From contig JAWUZG010000139.1 of NCBI GenBank assembly GCA_036785705.1, positions 832,938 to 896,937 of the forward strand: 64,000 nt of DNA, in the 5' to 3' direction. The notes below the pieces were generated by a model. That model worked only from the letters and a program-made list of their open reading frames with translations. It had not been told where the DNA came from and did not search any database. This document shows, piece by piece, positions 49,890-64,000 of the stretch; position 1 is the stretch's first letter, and every line of letters begins with the position of its first letter. The translations under genes and the position numbers were made by a program. This stretch comes from Acanthornis magna. Its lineage: Eukaryota; Chordata; Aves; Passeriformes; Acanthizidae.

Positions 49890-50426
49890 TGTTTTCATGG
49901 TTTAGCCCCAGCCAGCAGCCAAGCCCCAGGCAGGCACTCAGTCCCTCCCCATCAGCAGGATGAGGGAGAGGATCAGAAGAGAAAAAATGAGAAAACTCAT
50001 GGGTTGAGAAAAAAATAGTATAATAGGAAAAGCAGAAAACGCTGCAAAAAGCAAAGCAAAACAAGGAATACATTCATTGCTTCCTGTGGGCAGGCAGGTG
50101 TTCAGTGACTCAGGAAGACAAATGCATTGCTCCAAATGTCCTGCCCTCCTCCTCCTTTCCCCACCTTTATATAGCGAGCATGAGCTGTATGGTATGGAAT
50201 ATCCCTTGGGTCAGCTCTGTCACCTCTCCACTTCTCGTGCACCCCCAGCCCACTTACTGCTGGGATGGGGTGACAAGCAGAAAAGGCCTCGGCTCTGTGC
50301 AAACACTGTGCAGCAAAAGCTAAAACATCCCTGTATTATCAATACTGTCTTCAGCATAAATCCAAAACAGCCCCATACCAGCTACTATGAAAAAAAAAAA
50401 ATTCTGTGCCATCCAAAACCAGCACA
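49890..50426 (-). mobile_element. Solo ERV LTR, reverse orientation
   Basis: Read on the minus strand, the block begins TGTGCTGGTTTTGG (ending at 50426 on +). It contains the promoter-like CTATATAAAG (about 50165-50174 on +) and a downstream GAACACCTGCCTGCCCA segment. It ends GGGGCTAAACCATGAAAACA near 49890. This matches an LTR common in many birds, as I recall it. There are no flanking retroviral genes and no second LTR, so it is a solo LTR. The polyadenylation hexamer region (TATTATAC) appears mutated, and a clean target-site duplication is not evident. Confidence 0.8.
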
Positions 50427-53400
50427 GCTTTGCATCTCTAAAGGGGAAAGGTGCGGCTTCAACTGCTGGGGCAAAGGCATGTCTTTAGCTGTCTGAGATG
50501 ACTGTATAACCACAGCCTTACTGTTTGTCCTTCTCACTTCTTGGCCTTGGCAAGAAATTCATATGAGATGTGAGCAATATTGTTCTGTCCATTTAGCAAA
50601 TAACCCAAGATAAGTTGGGAAAGTATCTTGGGAAAGGCATCTTCTAGTCTGTTAAATTGTCTCTGTAATGAGCTTTCCTGGAGTACTAATGGTTTGGATT
50701 CAGCCATGTTCCAGAAATGCTTAGATGTGAAAAGTCTGTAATTTGTAAATGATGTGTTATTTTATATGTGTGTGTGATATAGTCCCACATATGACTCACG
50801 TCTAAGAGCATATGTTCACAAACTGCCAGAGAGAAAGCATTTCCTTTCCAGGCCAGTGGCTGATCTTCAGATCTGCCGATTCCTATATATTCTGTTTCTT
50901 CTTGTGCTTTGCTTAAATGTTCGAGTGCATTTGGGTCTCTGAAAGGTTATTTGTGTCTATAGAAATGTGTGCATATGTGTGTGTGTATACATATATGTAT
51001 CTAATATGTATAGGGCTATAAATGTACACGTACCTGCTAGTTCCAATATGCAGCCTTCATGGATTGAACCATTGCTAGTAAAATCTGTCGTCTAGAACAC
51101 GAGATGCATGAGGAAAACAAAAAATCCCAAGGAACTCCATTTATAACTAAAAAGTAAATTTATCCATTTACTGATTCATTGATTTACATATTTTTGCCGA
51201 ACACCAAATTTGTGAATTTTAAACAGCTTTTAATTATTTTCATCATTAGACTTTTTGTGAATGTTAACCTGTTGCATTAAGTAAAGAGAGCAATGTGTTG
51301 GAAAGAGTAAATGATGGAGAAATGCATGAATAGTTTTACAGATTAGTCACCAGAGCTCCAGTAAGGCAGAAGGAGAAAGCACAGCTCTACTTCAGAACAT
51401 TGTTGCTTTCCAGGTGCTTTGATCAGTTTGTCAGTTCCAATGGCAGCTTCAATAGTTTGGCTGTGTGCAAGATTTTGTAAGAGCAGCATGTAGTGAATAT
51501 GTATATGGTGTATTAATTTAAATATTGCCACCTAATTTTCTCATTTCTATGTCCAGAAATGTATGTTGTGGACAGCAGAGATTACAGTGGAACAGTAATG
51601 ATTAGTTACTGGTTCACGTTTGTTAAGACTGTAGATTCTTAAATTTTTTTTCTTTAATACATTGTGCATGTTAACTATTTGAGATGTTGCACAAGGTGGA
51701 GTGTAAAGGCCAAGCAAACTTTTATGTTTTATGTATGAGTTGTTCTGTCATTAACCAGAAATGATGTTTGACTGAGCAACTTGCACATGCCCTTTGTAGC
51801 TAGAATAGGCATCCACACAGGGATTATAACCAAATAAAAGGCTTACCTTGGTATCCAATTTGCTTGTATTCACTTAGCAAAATTATTTTGGGAGTACATG
51901 GCTATGTTTGTTTCATTACTTATCTCTTGGAAACAAGAGTGATTCTTATCAGAAGTTGTGTTTTGTCTCAGCATCTATGCAAACTACAAAAAATGGGCTA
52001 CTTTTGGAGGTCTGCAATAGCAAAGGTGTCCCTGCAATACTGTAACTGCTGTGTTAATTGTGTGAGCTTGGGTCGCTGTTATTTGAGGTATATTGAGTGT
52101 ATGTGTGCAGTGAACAATGAATTTTTGAATTTTCAGAATATGCAAATATTTTAGCAAAGCAAGCCACATTCCAATTTGAAAGGAGATGATGACCTAATTA
52201 GAGCTGCAATGTCCCACCACCAAGGATTACCCATGAGCTTCCTTCCACTTGTACAAACAAAATCAATAAATCAGTAAGAAATCTTCATTTGAGAACAAAG
52301 GTAAAATAATGTAAATCCTTGGTTGTTGGATTATATAATGCCACTGACAAGCCCTAAGTCCAAATAAAACCCTTTTGTAACCTTGGGTTATGCTCTGAGC
52401 AATGTAACCTGTAATTTAGCTGTACACCTGTTTCTTTTCTTGACATACTTAATTTAGAATCATAAAATTAAGGTTGGGTGAGCCCAGATTAGGTGAGGAA
52501 AATATTCTGGTTCATCTCTAAAATAGTCCACATCAGCATATTTCTCTCTGCCTCATGACCTTCGGGCAGAGACTTTTGCAGGTGATGCCTCTAAGGAGCA
52601 ATTTCTGTTTCAGAAAGGTTACCGTGGTGCCTCCATCGCTCATGTGTCACTAACCCAGCTGGTGCCAGGGTTCTCGTGTGACTGTGGGCAAACATGAACC
52701 ATCCCTGGCCTCTCCTTGTTGTTGCCTCCTCTTCAGCCCCCGGCCAGCGAAGATCTGCCACCATTTCCCATCTCTGCAGCAGGAGAGGCTGCTCCCAGGG
52801 CTGGCACTCAGTGCCAATATCCTACGAGTCCAGGGTCACCTCCTGACCCCGTGCTGTAGGCCACCAAGTTGGTCTCACCATACAGCGGAAATGCAGTTGT
52901 CTCTCTAGGGTTTGTGCAGCTCTCCTATTACTTAGGTGTCAACATAGATAAATTTTTACTTTTCATTGTTGTTCATGGATATGGCAAGTCATAGTTTAGT
53001 TATTAAAGAAATCAGGTGCAGGGAAAATGAACTGTGTGAAAGGTACTGGATGAAAAAAATTAAAAGCCAGCTTGTAAAGATCTTGCTATAAATATTATAA
53101 TGAAAGAATAAAAAGTAAGAATGCCATAGGAGAATCTCAGTAGCATAATTCTTACATACAATAATCCATGATAGCAAAATAAAATAATGCCATACAGAAA
53201 AGATATGGGAGACTCCACAGGGAGTGGAAATAGAGACTGTGGAAGTATTTAGATGACTTTTCCGAGGAAATTGCAGGAGAAATTGTTGAGAGAGTAAACT
53301 CATTTTGTGAAATTATAATCCAATACACCATCTGGGAATGTGCACAGTTCCAGCTGAGCAAGACGTCTTAGTGGTTTGGTGTGATAAATGCTAACTCATT

Positions 53401-56400
53401 GTAAAATCCCATTTTCATGATGTTGTGAATTTATTTCTTCTGTTGAGGGGGAAAAATAGACATAAATATACACAGCTTTATGTCTGAGAGTAGTAAGGGT
53501 AGAGAATAAATGAAAATATTTTCAGTACCTTAAATTGCTGAAAAGTCTTGTCAGGCAACCTAATTAGTGTTTCAAATACATTGCATTACACAAACAACGT
53601 TGATTTAAATGTTGGACACAAAATGCATATTTTCATTTATGTATTTTAAAAGAAGTTGATGCAATTTGCTGTGATATGGGATGTCTATAAAATGCCCTTT
53701 GCAAAATCATAATTTTCAATATATTTCTAGTACAGCATGTATCACAGGGCCTGAATCAAGTCTTTAAAAACAAATAGATTAGGATTAAATTGGCAGTAAG
53801 TGAGAAATAAGAGTTTTGCAGATCCTGGCTTTTGGATGCCTTTCAACCTCAAGTAAGTTACCATTGCCATAGCAATTCCTTTTTCTTGTGAGTTAGCAAA
53901 ATGGGGAAAAGCACTGACTTCTTGGAAAACAAAAGCTTTAGCAGTCAAATGTGACTATGTTAGTGTGCTCTAGTTATGCAGCATGTAATTTATTTTTCAT
54001 TAGTATACTGTGCACATAAAACCAAATAGTATTGTTAATTATAAAAGAAAATACTTATTGATGGTTACAGGTGCTTTGCATGTGGAGCCTCTAAAGAGTA
54101 TTGTTGATCTAGATATTTACGTCTTTTTAAACTTGGTTTGTTACGTCAGCAAATAATTTTGGGTGTTCTCTGGATCTGCCCCTGCTGCCCCAGGGCTGTG
54201 AGCACCATGCTCACCTGGGAGGTCACTGTAATCATCTTCTCCATAAAAAACCATCCCAGCTGTACGCTAATTCCTTTCAGCGGATGCTTTTATTCATCAA
54301 TTATATTTTCAGCAAAACACTAACCAAAATGGATCCTCTCTCAGTTCTGCCTGCTTTTCCTGTTCCCATGCCCATTGGGCTCTGCCTCTCACCCCTTCCT
54401 TCCATGTTTGTCCCTCCCCCCCAAGCGCTCCCCAGGACTCTGAGCTCTGGTGCCCTTCCTACCTGAGAAGTGTGAGAGGGGCTGCCTGATCCTTGGCTTC
54501 TGAGCTCACAAAGGTGCAGACTGTGCCTCTTGCCCCAGTGCTCCTTGGGGAGGAGAGGAGGGAGATGGGGCTGTTGACTGTGGCCCATCTCCTGCAGGAG
54601 ATTGTGGGAAATACGGAGCAAGATGCAAAATGGGAAGCTGATTGCCATAAGGTTTGTCAGATGTATTAAGTGTGGCGCACTAGGATTGCAATGGAAAGGT
54701 TTGTAATTAGCAGCTCTGAAGTGCACTGAGTTGAGTCTGTGGGTGAACACCTTTATCTCCTGGGCCGAATTCTCAGTTGGTACCAAGTCACAGTGATTTT
54801 TCAAGGGCTGCACTGAGTATTGCTTGTGGTAGTAGCAGTACAGATGAGAATATAGAGAAGACAAATAAGGAAAAAAACCAACCTTAAAGTTTTGGAAGAA
54901 TTATATTGACAGTTAGGTGTGAATGTCTGAAATATGACATGCCTCTTTTGCTTGATCTTGGTTTGCCTTCTAGTGCAACAGGTCCTACTTATCTTCCAAG
55001 TTGGTTTTGGGAGGAAAGATGTGTTGTTTTTTTTTTTAAGAGCAAAAAAATAATAAGTAAGATAACAAAAATATGCCTATTCTTCTCTTTTTTCTTTGCT
55101 TCACTCTTGGGTGGTTTTGTAATGGTCAAATGAGATTAGTTATAAATTTCACGCATCAGTACTTTTTTCATATTTCCTCCTGAACTGCTTAAGATCTTTG
55201 ATTGTGGACAAAGACTAGATGGTACTAGATAATGCAACAATTAAAAAAACAAACAAAGACAACAAAAAAAACCCCCACCCCTTGTTCCTTGCAGTCAAGC
55301 AGTTCCACCCCTGTGTCTCACTCACATCAAACAAGCTCTCAGGTTATTAATATTGTTAATAACAGTTTTTGAATTGCCTACTCATATGTGGAGATGTATA
55401 AACACCAGGAGAGCTGAAGGTGAGGAATAATAAATAACGTGCCATCAGAAAATATTTAATTACAGTGCAAAATTGAGATAGCAAGCCTTGTGTGCAGGGA
55501 GGAGTGGACCAGTAGCAGCAGCTATAATTCATGATAGGTCAAGCCATCTATGAAGGAAAAGCTTTAATTTGTAAACCTTGTCAAGCCCAGGGGGAAGCAA
55601 TTACTGATGAGAAAGAAGTTTCTTTCATGTCAATCTCATCATGAGGGGCTTTTTTGTTTGTTTTTAAATAAGGGCGGCTGCTGCTGCTTTTTTTCCCCAG
55701 AAACCAACAGAAGTAACATGCAATATAATGTAGATTGAAGAGGAAATTCACCTGTCAGCTTAATGAACAAATCAGTACTCATTAAACAGACTTAGGTCTG
55801 TGAATGTATTTTTTGCAAAGGTAAGGCTAGATTTAATTTCTGAGTGCATCTCTGAGCCAGTACAGCTGCGAGGTCTTACCAGACCGGTAAAAGCCTTCAG
55901 CAGCTGTGTTGCCACCAAGGCACTCCGAGGTACAACTTTGTCCCGTTCTCTTTTGCTGTGCACGTGTGTAGCAGTTTGCCCTTGGCCCATCCCAGTCTCA
56001 CATTTTGGTTTCTCTGAGCATCCCAGCTGCAATGGCTGACTCTTTCAGTGTGATAAAATCCAGCATCTGTCTGTCCTTCCCTGCCTGCTCACAGAGTGAA
56101 ACCTCAGTGCCTGGACATTCCTCCCTTGGGCCCCAGAGGGACTCACTCCACGTCACAGTCCTGCCTCAGGGAAGGAGATGGAGTCTCGTGGAGTTGGCTA
56201 CAGAGACAAGCAAATATGCGCTATTTTTTGGGGGGAAAAAGTACTCATAGAATTCTGTTTTGTTTGGCGTGAAAGTGTTTCTTTCATATGAGATCAAAGA
56301 ACAAAAAGCACCTTTTCAAGATATTTGTGCTGCCTTGTGTCTTTGCCATAATTAATTTGTTACTAGTTTTTATCTCAGTAAAAGACTCTGAGCTTTTCTG

Positions 56401-59400
56401 AAACTCATGTTTATGTATATGTCTTTGTAAAAGAACTACATAAATAAGGTAAATTTAGGTGTTGTGGGGCTGTTCTGTGCAAAATTTTCTTTATAATTTT
56501 TAACAGCATTCTAGAAGGCATTAGTTCCAACTCGGTCTCCTTTAAAGGAAATATCAGTTTCGATTTGAACAGCTGATACGCAAGGGTGTGGATCCAATAG
56601 GAAAAATTAACAGGGCATTGTTACTATGAATGTGAAGAAGTAGCTAAAGCATTTAGTGTGCAACTTGCTGTTGAAAGCCACTTTGTTACCTTGTGACTTC
56701 AAGAGGCTAATGACATGTTAGTTAAAAAAAGAAAAAAAGAAAAAAAGAAGCTCCAAGGTAAATCACAAAACAGTATTTCAGAGGAACTGAATAGGAATTG
56801 TGGTAAAAATTGAAAATTACGGGCATGTGGCTCTTAATTAATGTGAATTTAAAGGCCATATGGAGAAGAGCCAACACAGCATTTGTAAAGAGAAGTCATG
56901 CTTCAGAAATCAGTGTAATTCCCTGATGGTCTCTGCAAGTGTATGCAAGGGAAGTCTCTCATTAAAGGCTCTCAAAGATATTAAATTCCTGTGAAGTAAG
57001 AGAATTAACCATTGGTTGAAAGATAAAACAGAAAAGGTATATTTGTTAGCTCAGCTGAAGGAGAGAGGGCAGCGGTGAAGTCCAGTATGGGTGCACGCAG
57101 CACAGCATACTCATACATGGTAACGGAAAGAGCTTGCATACTGTGGGGATTAATGCTGGATCCAATTCTGTGTAGAGAAATCTTAAATGGTGCACAAGAG
57201 AGGGGAACACATCAGAACCACAAAAGGAAGAGTAGAAATTATTGGAAAAGAAATTAGAAAACAGAGCAGGGAACATCAGTACCAGATCGTGGGTTGGTGG
57301 TTCTCTCACATTTGGACCCTTCTTCCCTCTCCATTCACAGAGGCGTGGTAGAGCTGAATGAAGTATCTAGAAGAAGGATTGAAATTATGGAACAGTTTAC
57401 ATTCTAGAGAATCCTCAGTTTAGGACTCTCCAGGCTGGATAAGTCGACTGTGGAGAAATATATTTTTAAGCTGAGTTTTGTCAGCATTTACCACCTATAC
57501 ATTTCCTGGATTGAAAATACAAAAATTGAACATGCCTCTTTAAACAAACAAACCAGCCCCCATCTCTAAAGAGTTTATGTATTATTTTAAAGTACATTTT
57601 CAAGAGAGTTGTGGAATTATTAAGCAATCTTGCATCAAACTTCTGGATCTTTAGCTGCTACTCTCACAGGATATACCTCAGTTCTCTTGCTGAGGGAACT
57701 GCACAAATATAGTGCAAATTTTAAGAGTATGAAAACTGATATAAGCACAGATGGTGCTAAATTGTAGTTGCTGCATCCACGGCTTGAGCCTGCAGTAGTT
57801 TCTGGAAGTACCAAGAGTCCACCTTGCATCTTACTGTTTTGGTGGTTTTGTGTGAATTCCTGCCCTCAGATAAAGTGCTGTTTACATTAAAGTTCACGCT
57901 TTAATCAGAGACAAGCACAGCAGAAAAATTAAGGAGCTGTTTTGGCTAGAGTTGCTTTTGATGTTGGATTGCATGGAGTACAGAGCACTGATATGAGGGA
58001 GGAGAAGTGTGGAGGGCTCCTCTAAGCAAAGCACTTTCAACTTCCTCACCTTTATTACAGTTATGGACAAAACAAATGAAAGCTTGCTTGTTTTGTTGTT
58101 TCCTGGCTTTGCCTGGGTTCTTCTAGGAGGTTTCTGTTTGAGTACAAGTGTATTCTTCTCTGTGTTGCTGCTTCACACTTGGTTTTGTTCCATCAGGATG
58201 TTTGTTTAACAACCTGCTCCGCTGGCTGCTGTCCCGGTGAATGCTGGCATCTAGCAAATAGCAAAGCCATTTTCCCTCCAAGAATTAATATGTGTAAGGT
58301 TGTGGGGAGACAGATGGAGGAATTTAAATAATTGCATACCATTTAAATACACATGGACCATGGGTGTGGTGTGGAATGTGGAGAGCAAAGGGCAGCTGGA
58401 ATAGAGGACAGTTTGAGGGCTGGCTGTAGACCAGGACATTTGCAGGCTCAGATGCACACCTGGTGAAAGTATGTCTGGACATAGTGGAAGAAAGGAGGTA
58501 TATGGGCTCATCTGGGTTCTACCAGCCTTTTTGATCCTCCTGCTACTAAAAGCTATTTCGTGATGAGGAGAGTATGCGACCTTTAATGTTCACCAATAAG
58601 TCCCAGCTTTTTTGCTTCAGTGTCCTCAGTAAAAGCCTTTTAAATCAAAATTCTGCTCCATTTCAGCATGGCTGGAAATGAAACTTGCTAAAACCTGATG
58701 AATAGGCTCTACCAGCTTTCTTTGCTCCATGTTTGATTGTTTCCTCGCTTGCATAGCCTGTTTAATGTCTCAGATATACTAATTTCTTTTCTATGTGTTG
58801 ACATGCACTCTGCAGCACACCTTCTGGTATTCAGCTATTACATATATGATAAATGAACACTCCAGTGTCAGGTATACTGAAAATCAATGCTGTTAATATG
58901 CAAACAAATGGCAGACCTGTAACCTCTCGAAAGGGAAAGCATCTCAGTAGCTACAGGAATCAAAACCTTCATGATTTGGTGTTACCTTGTGAAATTTGCA
59001 TTCAGAATGATAATTCGGGCTAATGGCTTCATGCTCCCGTGGGGCAGCTGAAATAGATTCTGAAATGGCATAAGAAAAGGGTATAGTAAATAAACGCAAT
59101 GAGCTGTCAAAGAATATTTCTACAGCAAACAAGTCTCTGAACCTTTTTGTGCTTCATAATATGACCTTTTCTAGCTGCTCTGTTTTTTGCCTGAATCAGA
59201 TCATGAAATGAAACACATTAGCTACAAAATAAAAATAATAATAATAATAAACAACCATTTATATAGCCACTAAAAGTGTTAGAATATGGTAGAGAGAATT
59301 CTATTAATTTACAGTAGATTGGTGAGGATAAAACACCCTTTGATTGCAGTTGCTAAGCAACCCTTTTCTGAGCAGATGTAGGTACCATTCCTGTTTGTTT

Positions 59401-62400
59401 AACACCAGCCGTACTGGAGTCTGGCCGCAAAATATGTTACAGCAGCAGCAGGGAATAGCGAAGGAGAACAATTTTAGCATTGTGATGCTGAAGGATCTTT
59501 CTCTTGCATCCTTCATGCATGAATAATACAAATGAGATTGCACGGAGAAAGCTTGACACATTGGATAAAATAAGCTTGTATTACCGTGTTTTCACCTGTT
59601 GCTCACAAGATTATTTGTTAAAAAAAAAAGTCATTATTCCCATTCTGCATGTGTGGAAATGGGACACAGAAATGTTAGACTTCCCTATCAAAAGCTGCTG
59701 TAGCTGCTCATTAGGCAGCATCAGGGCTGAAAGCAGACCCCTGGTCTTCTCAGCCCCATACTCAGTGGTCTGTGTAGAGTTCAAAAGATATATTTGTCCT
59801 CAGAGTAATACACTCCAGCCAGCTATGTAGGATGATTTTGTGGTATTTATTTTACAGGAAACATCATTCATATTCAAGGGATTGTATCAGTGCTTCGAAA
59901 GACAATAACCAGAGTGTATAAAGAAATGTGATCTATGCTTCTGTATAAACACTGGTGTAACATATGTTTTTGTCATTTATACTTAACTCCCAGAATGTAC
60001 TTACTTATGTTATTTACTTTTACAATCCAAAATTAAGTATATTTTATTCCAGACAAAGAGTGAGAGAGCAGTCTGTTTGGATGTCTATTGAAAATTCATG
60101 TTCAGGGTGTTAAAGTGTAGTGATTTCCTTCCAGAAGACCTCAGACTCAGAAGGCCAAATGTATGCAAAGAACACTTGCTCCAGAGGATCTTTGCCATTG
60201 GGAGTGGTGAAAATAACACTCTTTTGCTGCATGTTGTGATGGCTTTTGGCATGGGCATGTGAATGAGGCAAAGATGTAAAAGAGGAAAAGGGTTCATCAT
60301 CCCATCCAATTTTTATACTACAAATAATTAAACCGTAATTTAGAGAATATGAGGTTCAATTACTGCCGTCGGTACTGAGTACAAGGTGATATCTGTGATA
60401 GTGTTCAGTTTGTCTTTTGTTAGTTTCACAGGTTGTGAGCAGGCTTTTTGTTTTTAACCCCTGGATATAGGAGGGGGGATCTGCCTACTTTTTGGCAGGG
60501 GAAAGAGAATTTGGAGACGGGACGTTTTCCTCAGCTTAAAAGAAATAATGATCTCTTCAGAAGAAACTAATCTGGGTTTGATGGTTTGGGTTTATGGTCT
60601 GTACCCTTTCATGTGTGCAGCTGTGGCTGCTTGTAGGAAAGCTGGGGTGTCCCAGGAGTGACATAGGCAGGGCATCCTTAGTTATTCTGAAAAGTGCCTA
60701 TTTCCACAGCCTGGGAGGGTAAGGGGAGGACTGAGTGCTGGGGGAGAGCTGGAGGCAGAAGTCCCCAAAGAGTTTTAGCCACAGGTATTCTGGTTTTGTT
60801 TCTTTAATTAATCAGTGCATGGTAAACTTCCTTCCCAATTTGTCATCATTTGAGTAATTATATCTAATATAGCTGAGGGTTCCCGAGGTGATCGGTGTTT
60901 TCAGTACCATGCAGACAAGCTATAAGGTGAGAGCTCTGGGCTGGGGACAGCCCACAAACAGGTCTGAGCTGCTGCATGGTGAAAGAACTTCTCAGGGAGA
61001 AATGGGACTTCTCAGGACTGAAATCCAGTAGGCAGAGAAAACACATGCCCAGAATTATAATTTGAGCTTGGTGATATTTATTATAATGCTAGCTGTTTTG
61101 TTTGTTTGTTTATTTTCTTATTTTTTGAAAAGGTAAATGCTTAAAAAAATGGCTTTGCCTGGGAATTCAGAAGTTTTGAAGTGGAAATTCTGTGTTGTGA
61201 TAGGTATTTTTAAAGCTTATGCAGCTCCAGAGGAATGGAGTTGACCTCTTAAATAAGTTTACGCAATAATACCATCTATATGTTCAGAAAATAAATGAAT
61301 GTTCAAGAAGGAACGAGCTTTCAGTACAGCTGCAGCTTTGACAAAAGAAAATGTAGTTTTATAAAGGCCCACATAAGGGTGAAAGAACACTGATTATTAA
61401 CCTGCCCATCGAGTCATTGTAGTGCTTTCATCAGAACTAACAGTGAAGATGTTTTATAAACATAAATACACAAATATTTATGAAACAGGACTTGCAATGT
61501 ATTTCTGTTCATAACAATCTTGACCTCACTGTTCAACCCTTACCAGAGTTCTTCTAGTTTCTCTTGCATAGCATAGTATCTGTTTGTTTTTCTCCAGTTA
61601 ATCAGTTAATCAGGTGGGGTTTAAGTGTTGTACTAATCACAAACAATGTTAATGAAGATGGCTTACAGTCCTTTTGCATGTTGTAAATTCTTTCTTTTTC
61701 CTCCCCAGAAGACAGGTAAGAAGGAGCCTCTGAGGTATGAGAAATGAAAGTGTATTTTAAAAAAATTATTAGAAATACACATTTATATTTTTGAGTAATC
61801 TTTTCTTTAAATTGTCTGTGAATATATTTCGGTCATGAAGCTTAAGGGAATAACTCCGTTATGTCTAAGAGGTCCTTTTAGAGCTCAGTTTCTATCATCC
61901 CAACTATTAAAACCTCATGAAATGAACAGGTGTAGTGCCACCAAGAAAACCCTCATCTCTGGAGCACACTTTGATATAGTTTTGGTACAGTGTAAAAGAA
62001 ATGTTTGTACTTCAGTTGCTTGGTATGAATGGCAGTAACTTTTCAGTTTCATGGAGCAGTGCAATACTTGGTCTCAAGGTGTATAGTCTCCTTCCTTTAC
62101 ACATGTACTTTACATTAATAATAATGAGTATTACACATTTGGATTATCATTAGGCTATTTTGAAAAAACTTTCAGTAATTTCTTAGATGAATTCTTATTT
62201 AGTGTTTGAAGTGTGTTGAAAGGTACAGATGATTTTGACCATGAGAAAAGGAAAGGAATTCTGCAGAAATTAGCTGTTTTCAGTGCTTTATTCCAGTTGA
62301 GAATTAGATAATGTATTAAAAAGACAAAAGCTAATCTTTCCCCTCTGTAAAAGTCATTACCATTTAACAACTGCTGGAGGACTTGTATGAAGTACTTTAG

Positions 62401-64000
62401 AGGTCTCAATTCAGTTTCTAGAGTGCAGATGTCTTTAAAGTACCACAAATATCCTAGAAATTATGGTATTTTAGCCCTTGTGTTTTGAGCAGATGATCTA
62501 CGTGTTATGGATGTGGAGAGGGAAGCTGACTAATTTTGCCAAACCAGGCATGTCTTTTGTCCAATACCTTATAATCTGGGTTCGAGTGAGAAGTGAAGAA
62601 GTGCTGAGGCAGCAATTGCAGTCATCCAGTTTAACACAGAGCAGAGGGAGTGTGACTGTGATTTAGGAATAAAAGAACGTGATAAGTAAGTTTTGGACAT
62701 TAGCTGCTCTGCTAATGTACTATTTTGTGTGACAGGAATGGGTCCTGTAGATTTCTGTCCCTGAAATTGTTCATTTTTTGCTTCACTGAATGAAAGTTGT
62801 TGAAATCATAACTTTTGTCTCTGTCAGCTTACTTTCATTAGCCTTATTCATAATACAAAATCTCCTCAGTCTATGATAGTTTATGTTTAAAAGATCTGTA
62901 GTTATTTTCAGATTGCTTTTATTCAGTTCCCCATCCATTAAGCTTTTTTGTAACATCCTGTTTTTTCACTAGTGGCTGTAATTTTCATGTGCTTTGTTTA
63001 AGTTCTGCTTGTTATTTTTGTTTTCCTGTCTCCTGAATTTGTGACTGTAGAGCATCTCCTGTATAACTTCCTCTGGTTTAAACTTTTCACTGATTTTGAT
63101 GGACAGTCCTCCTTTTTATTGATTATTTTCATCTGAATCGAGTATGAAAACACACTAGGCAGATGCTACAGTCCATCTAGTCATGTGTTTCAGCTTGCTA
63201 TTTATTTTCAGTACCAGGCAATTTGTGTGTTTGCCCTTACTGTTTAATGGGATTCCTTCTCCTGGAGCTGGGACTAATTTTCTTTTCATTGTGCTGCAAT
63301 TTCAAGAGATTCTGAAAAACAAATAGTAACACATGAATTTCATAGACATCATACTGCGTACTGAAAATGGAGGAGGACAGGAACATGAAGGAAATGGATG
63401 AAAAATTAGAGTCCTTGATACAGGCAAAAGGCAAAAGCTCGGTTTTTTGGATACAACGTGGACAATTAGTGTAGTCGACACTGTTCAAAAGATAGAAGGG
63501 TAACACAGATTAAGGTGAACAGAATGTTAAAAATCTTTGTTAGGAAAAAAGTACTCTTAGTTGACTTAAAGTGTGGTCAGATAATTAGAATATAATTTGA
63601 TAATTTTAAAATTAGATGGTACACTTGACTGCAGCCAAAATTCAGCACCCAAACTGTCTCATCCTGTGAGGGGACCAGAGTATTTTGATGTAATTTGTGG
63701 TTAAAATTTTCATGTCTCTTCTGTAGACCAGCATAAATCTGTTTCTTTCTTGTTTCTATAGCTTTAGTCTGCAAACCAGTCAACATCACTGTGAGAGAAT
63801 GATGGTCTCCATACAGGGTGGTCTTGAACACACAGTGATTATTCAAAGTTGTAGAACAGTCAGCTAATCATGACACCAGCCTTTCTTCCTCATTTTCTAG
63901 TGGCAACATTTTAGAAAGCCCGTGGACTCCTGTAATATGAGTGGTTTTGGTCATGGTTAATAATGGCTGATGCTTTTTCTGACTCTTGCCTCTCCTAGCA
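50427..64000. other. AT-rich gene-poor DNA to the window end
   Basis: No gene was recognised. A GC-richer patch lies at 52640-52910, and a further one at about 54150-54480. A degenerate segment at 52458-52500 (GAATCATAAAATTAAGGTTG) faintly resembles a CR1 3' end on the minus strand but is too short to call. Short ATA repeats occur at about 59228-59250. Confidence 0.4.

Noticed and set aside
52458..52500. Possible CR1 3' end on the minus strand
   Set aside because: Only a short degenerate match; it could be chance.

Overview
The window looks like avian nuclear DNA, from sequence features alone. It carries spliceosomal exon signals and exons of a class-4 semaphorin closest to SEMA4D. It also has a CR1-type LINE 3' fragment and LTR pieces of types I recognise from bird genomes. 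No prokaryotic gene, operon, tRNA, rRNA or CRISPR array was seen. Base composition is AT-rich and gene-poor, apart from a GC-richer tandem array. SEMA4D lies on the Z chromosome in chicken (recalled, not checked here). A Z, W or other duplicated (for example germline-restricted) location is therefore possible, but the window alone cannot decide this.

Layout. 1-4560: 3' end of a SEMA4D-like gene on the + strand, with a PSI-domain exon (835-1007), an intron, a last exon (about 2636-3263) and a 3'UTR with AATAAA signals near 4523 and 4535. This copy looks damaged: almost the whole Ig domain is missing, and a 1-nt deletion near 3170 shifts the frame in the cytoplasmic tail. 4990-5680: probable ERV-type LTR. 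5681-7131: unannotated, with a 17-G run. 7132-33931: a 26.8-kb tandem array, the dominant object here. 33932-64000: AT-rich, mostly non-coding DNA with one candidate exon (35028-35173), a dispersed ERV-like repeat (about 35640-35995), a purine tract (37158-37321), a CR1 fragment (about 38372-38690), a T40 run (44472-44511) and a reversed solo LTR (about 49890-50426).

The array has three nested levels. The bottom level is a degenerate monomer of about 70 bp, with a GTGAGT-like start and a CTCTTNAGCAG-like core. The middle level is an internal duplication: block A plus block M, then a shortened block A' plus block M'. The top level is six complete higher-order units and one partial unit, with lengths 4837, 3463, 4837, 4837, 4825, 3463 and 538 bp. 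The two short units equal long units minus exactly 1374 bp, which is the distance between M and M'. This is the footprint of unequal recombination between the duplicated blocks. No coding function is supported for the array; its many modest open frames are not preserved between copies. It is best treated as a locus-specific macrosatellite, possibly transcribed, next to a decaying semaphorin gene.
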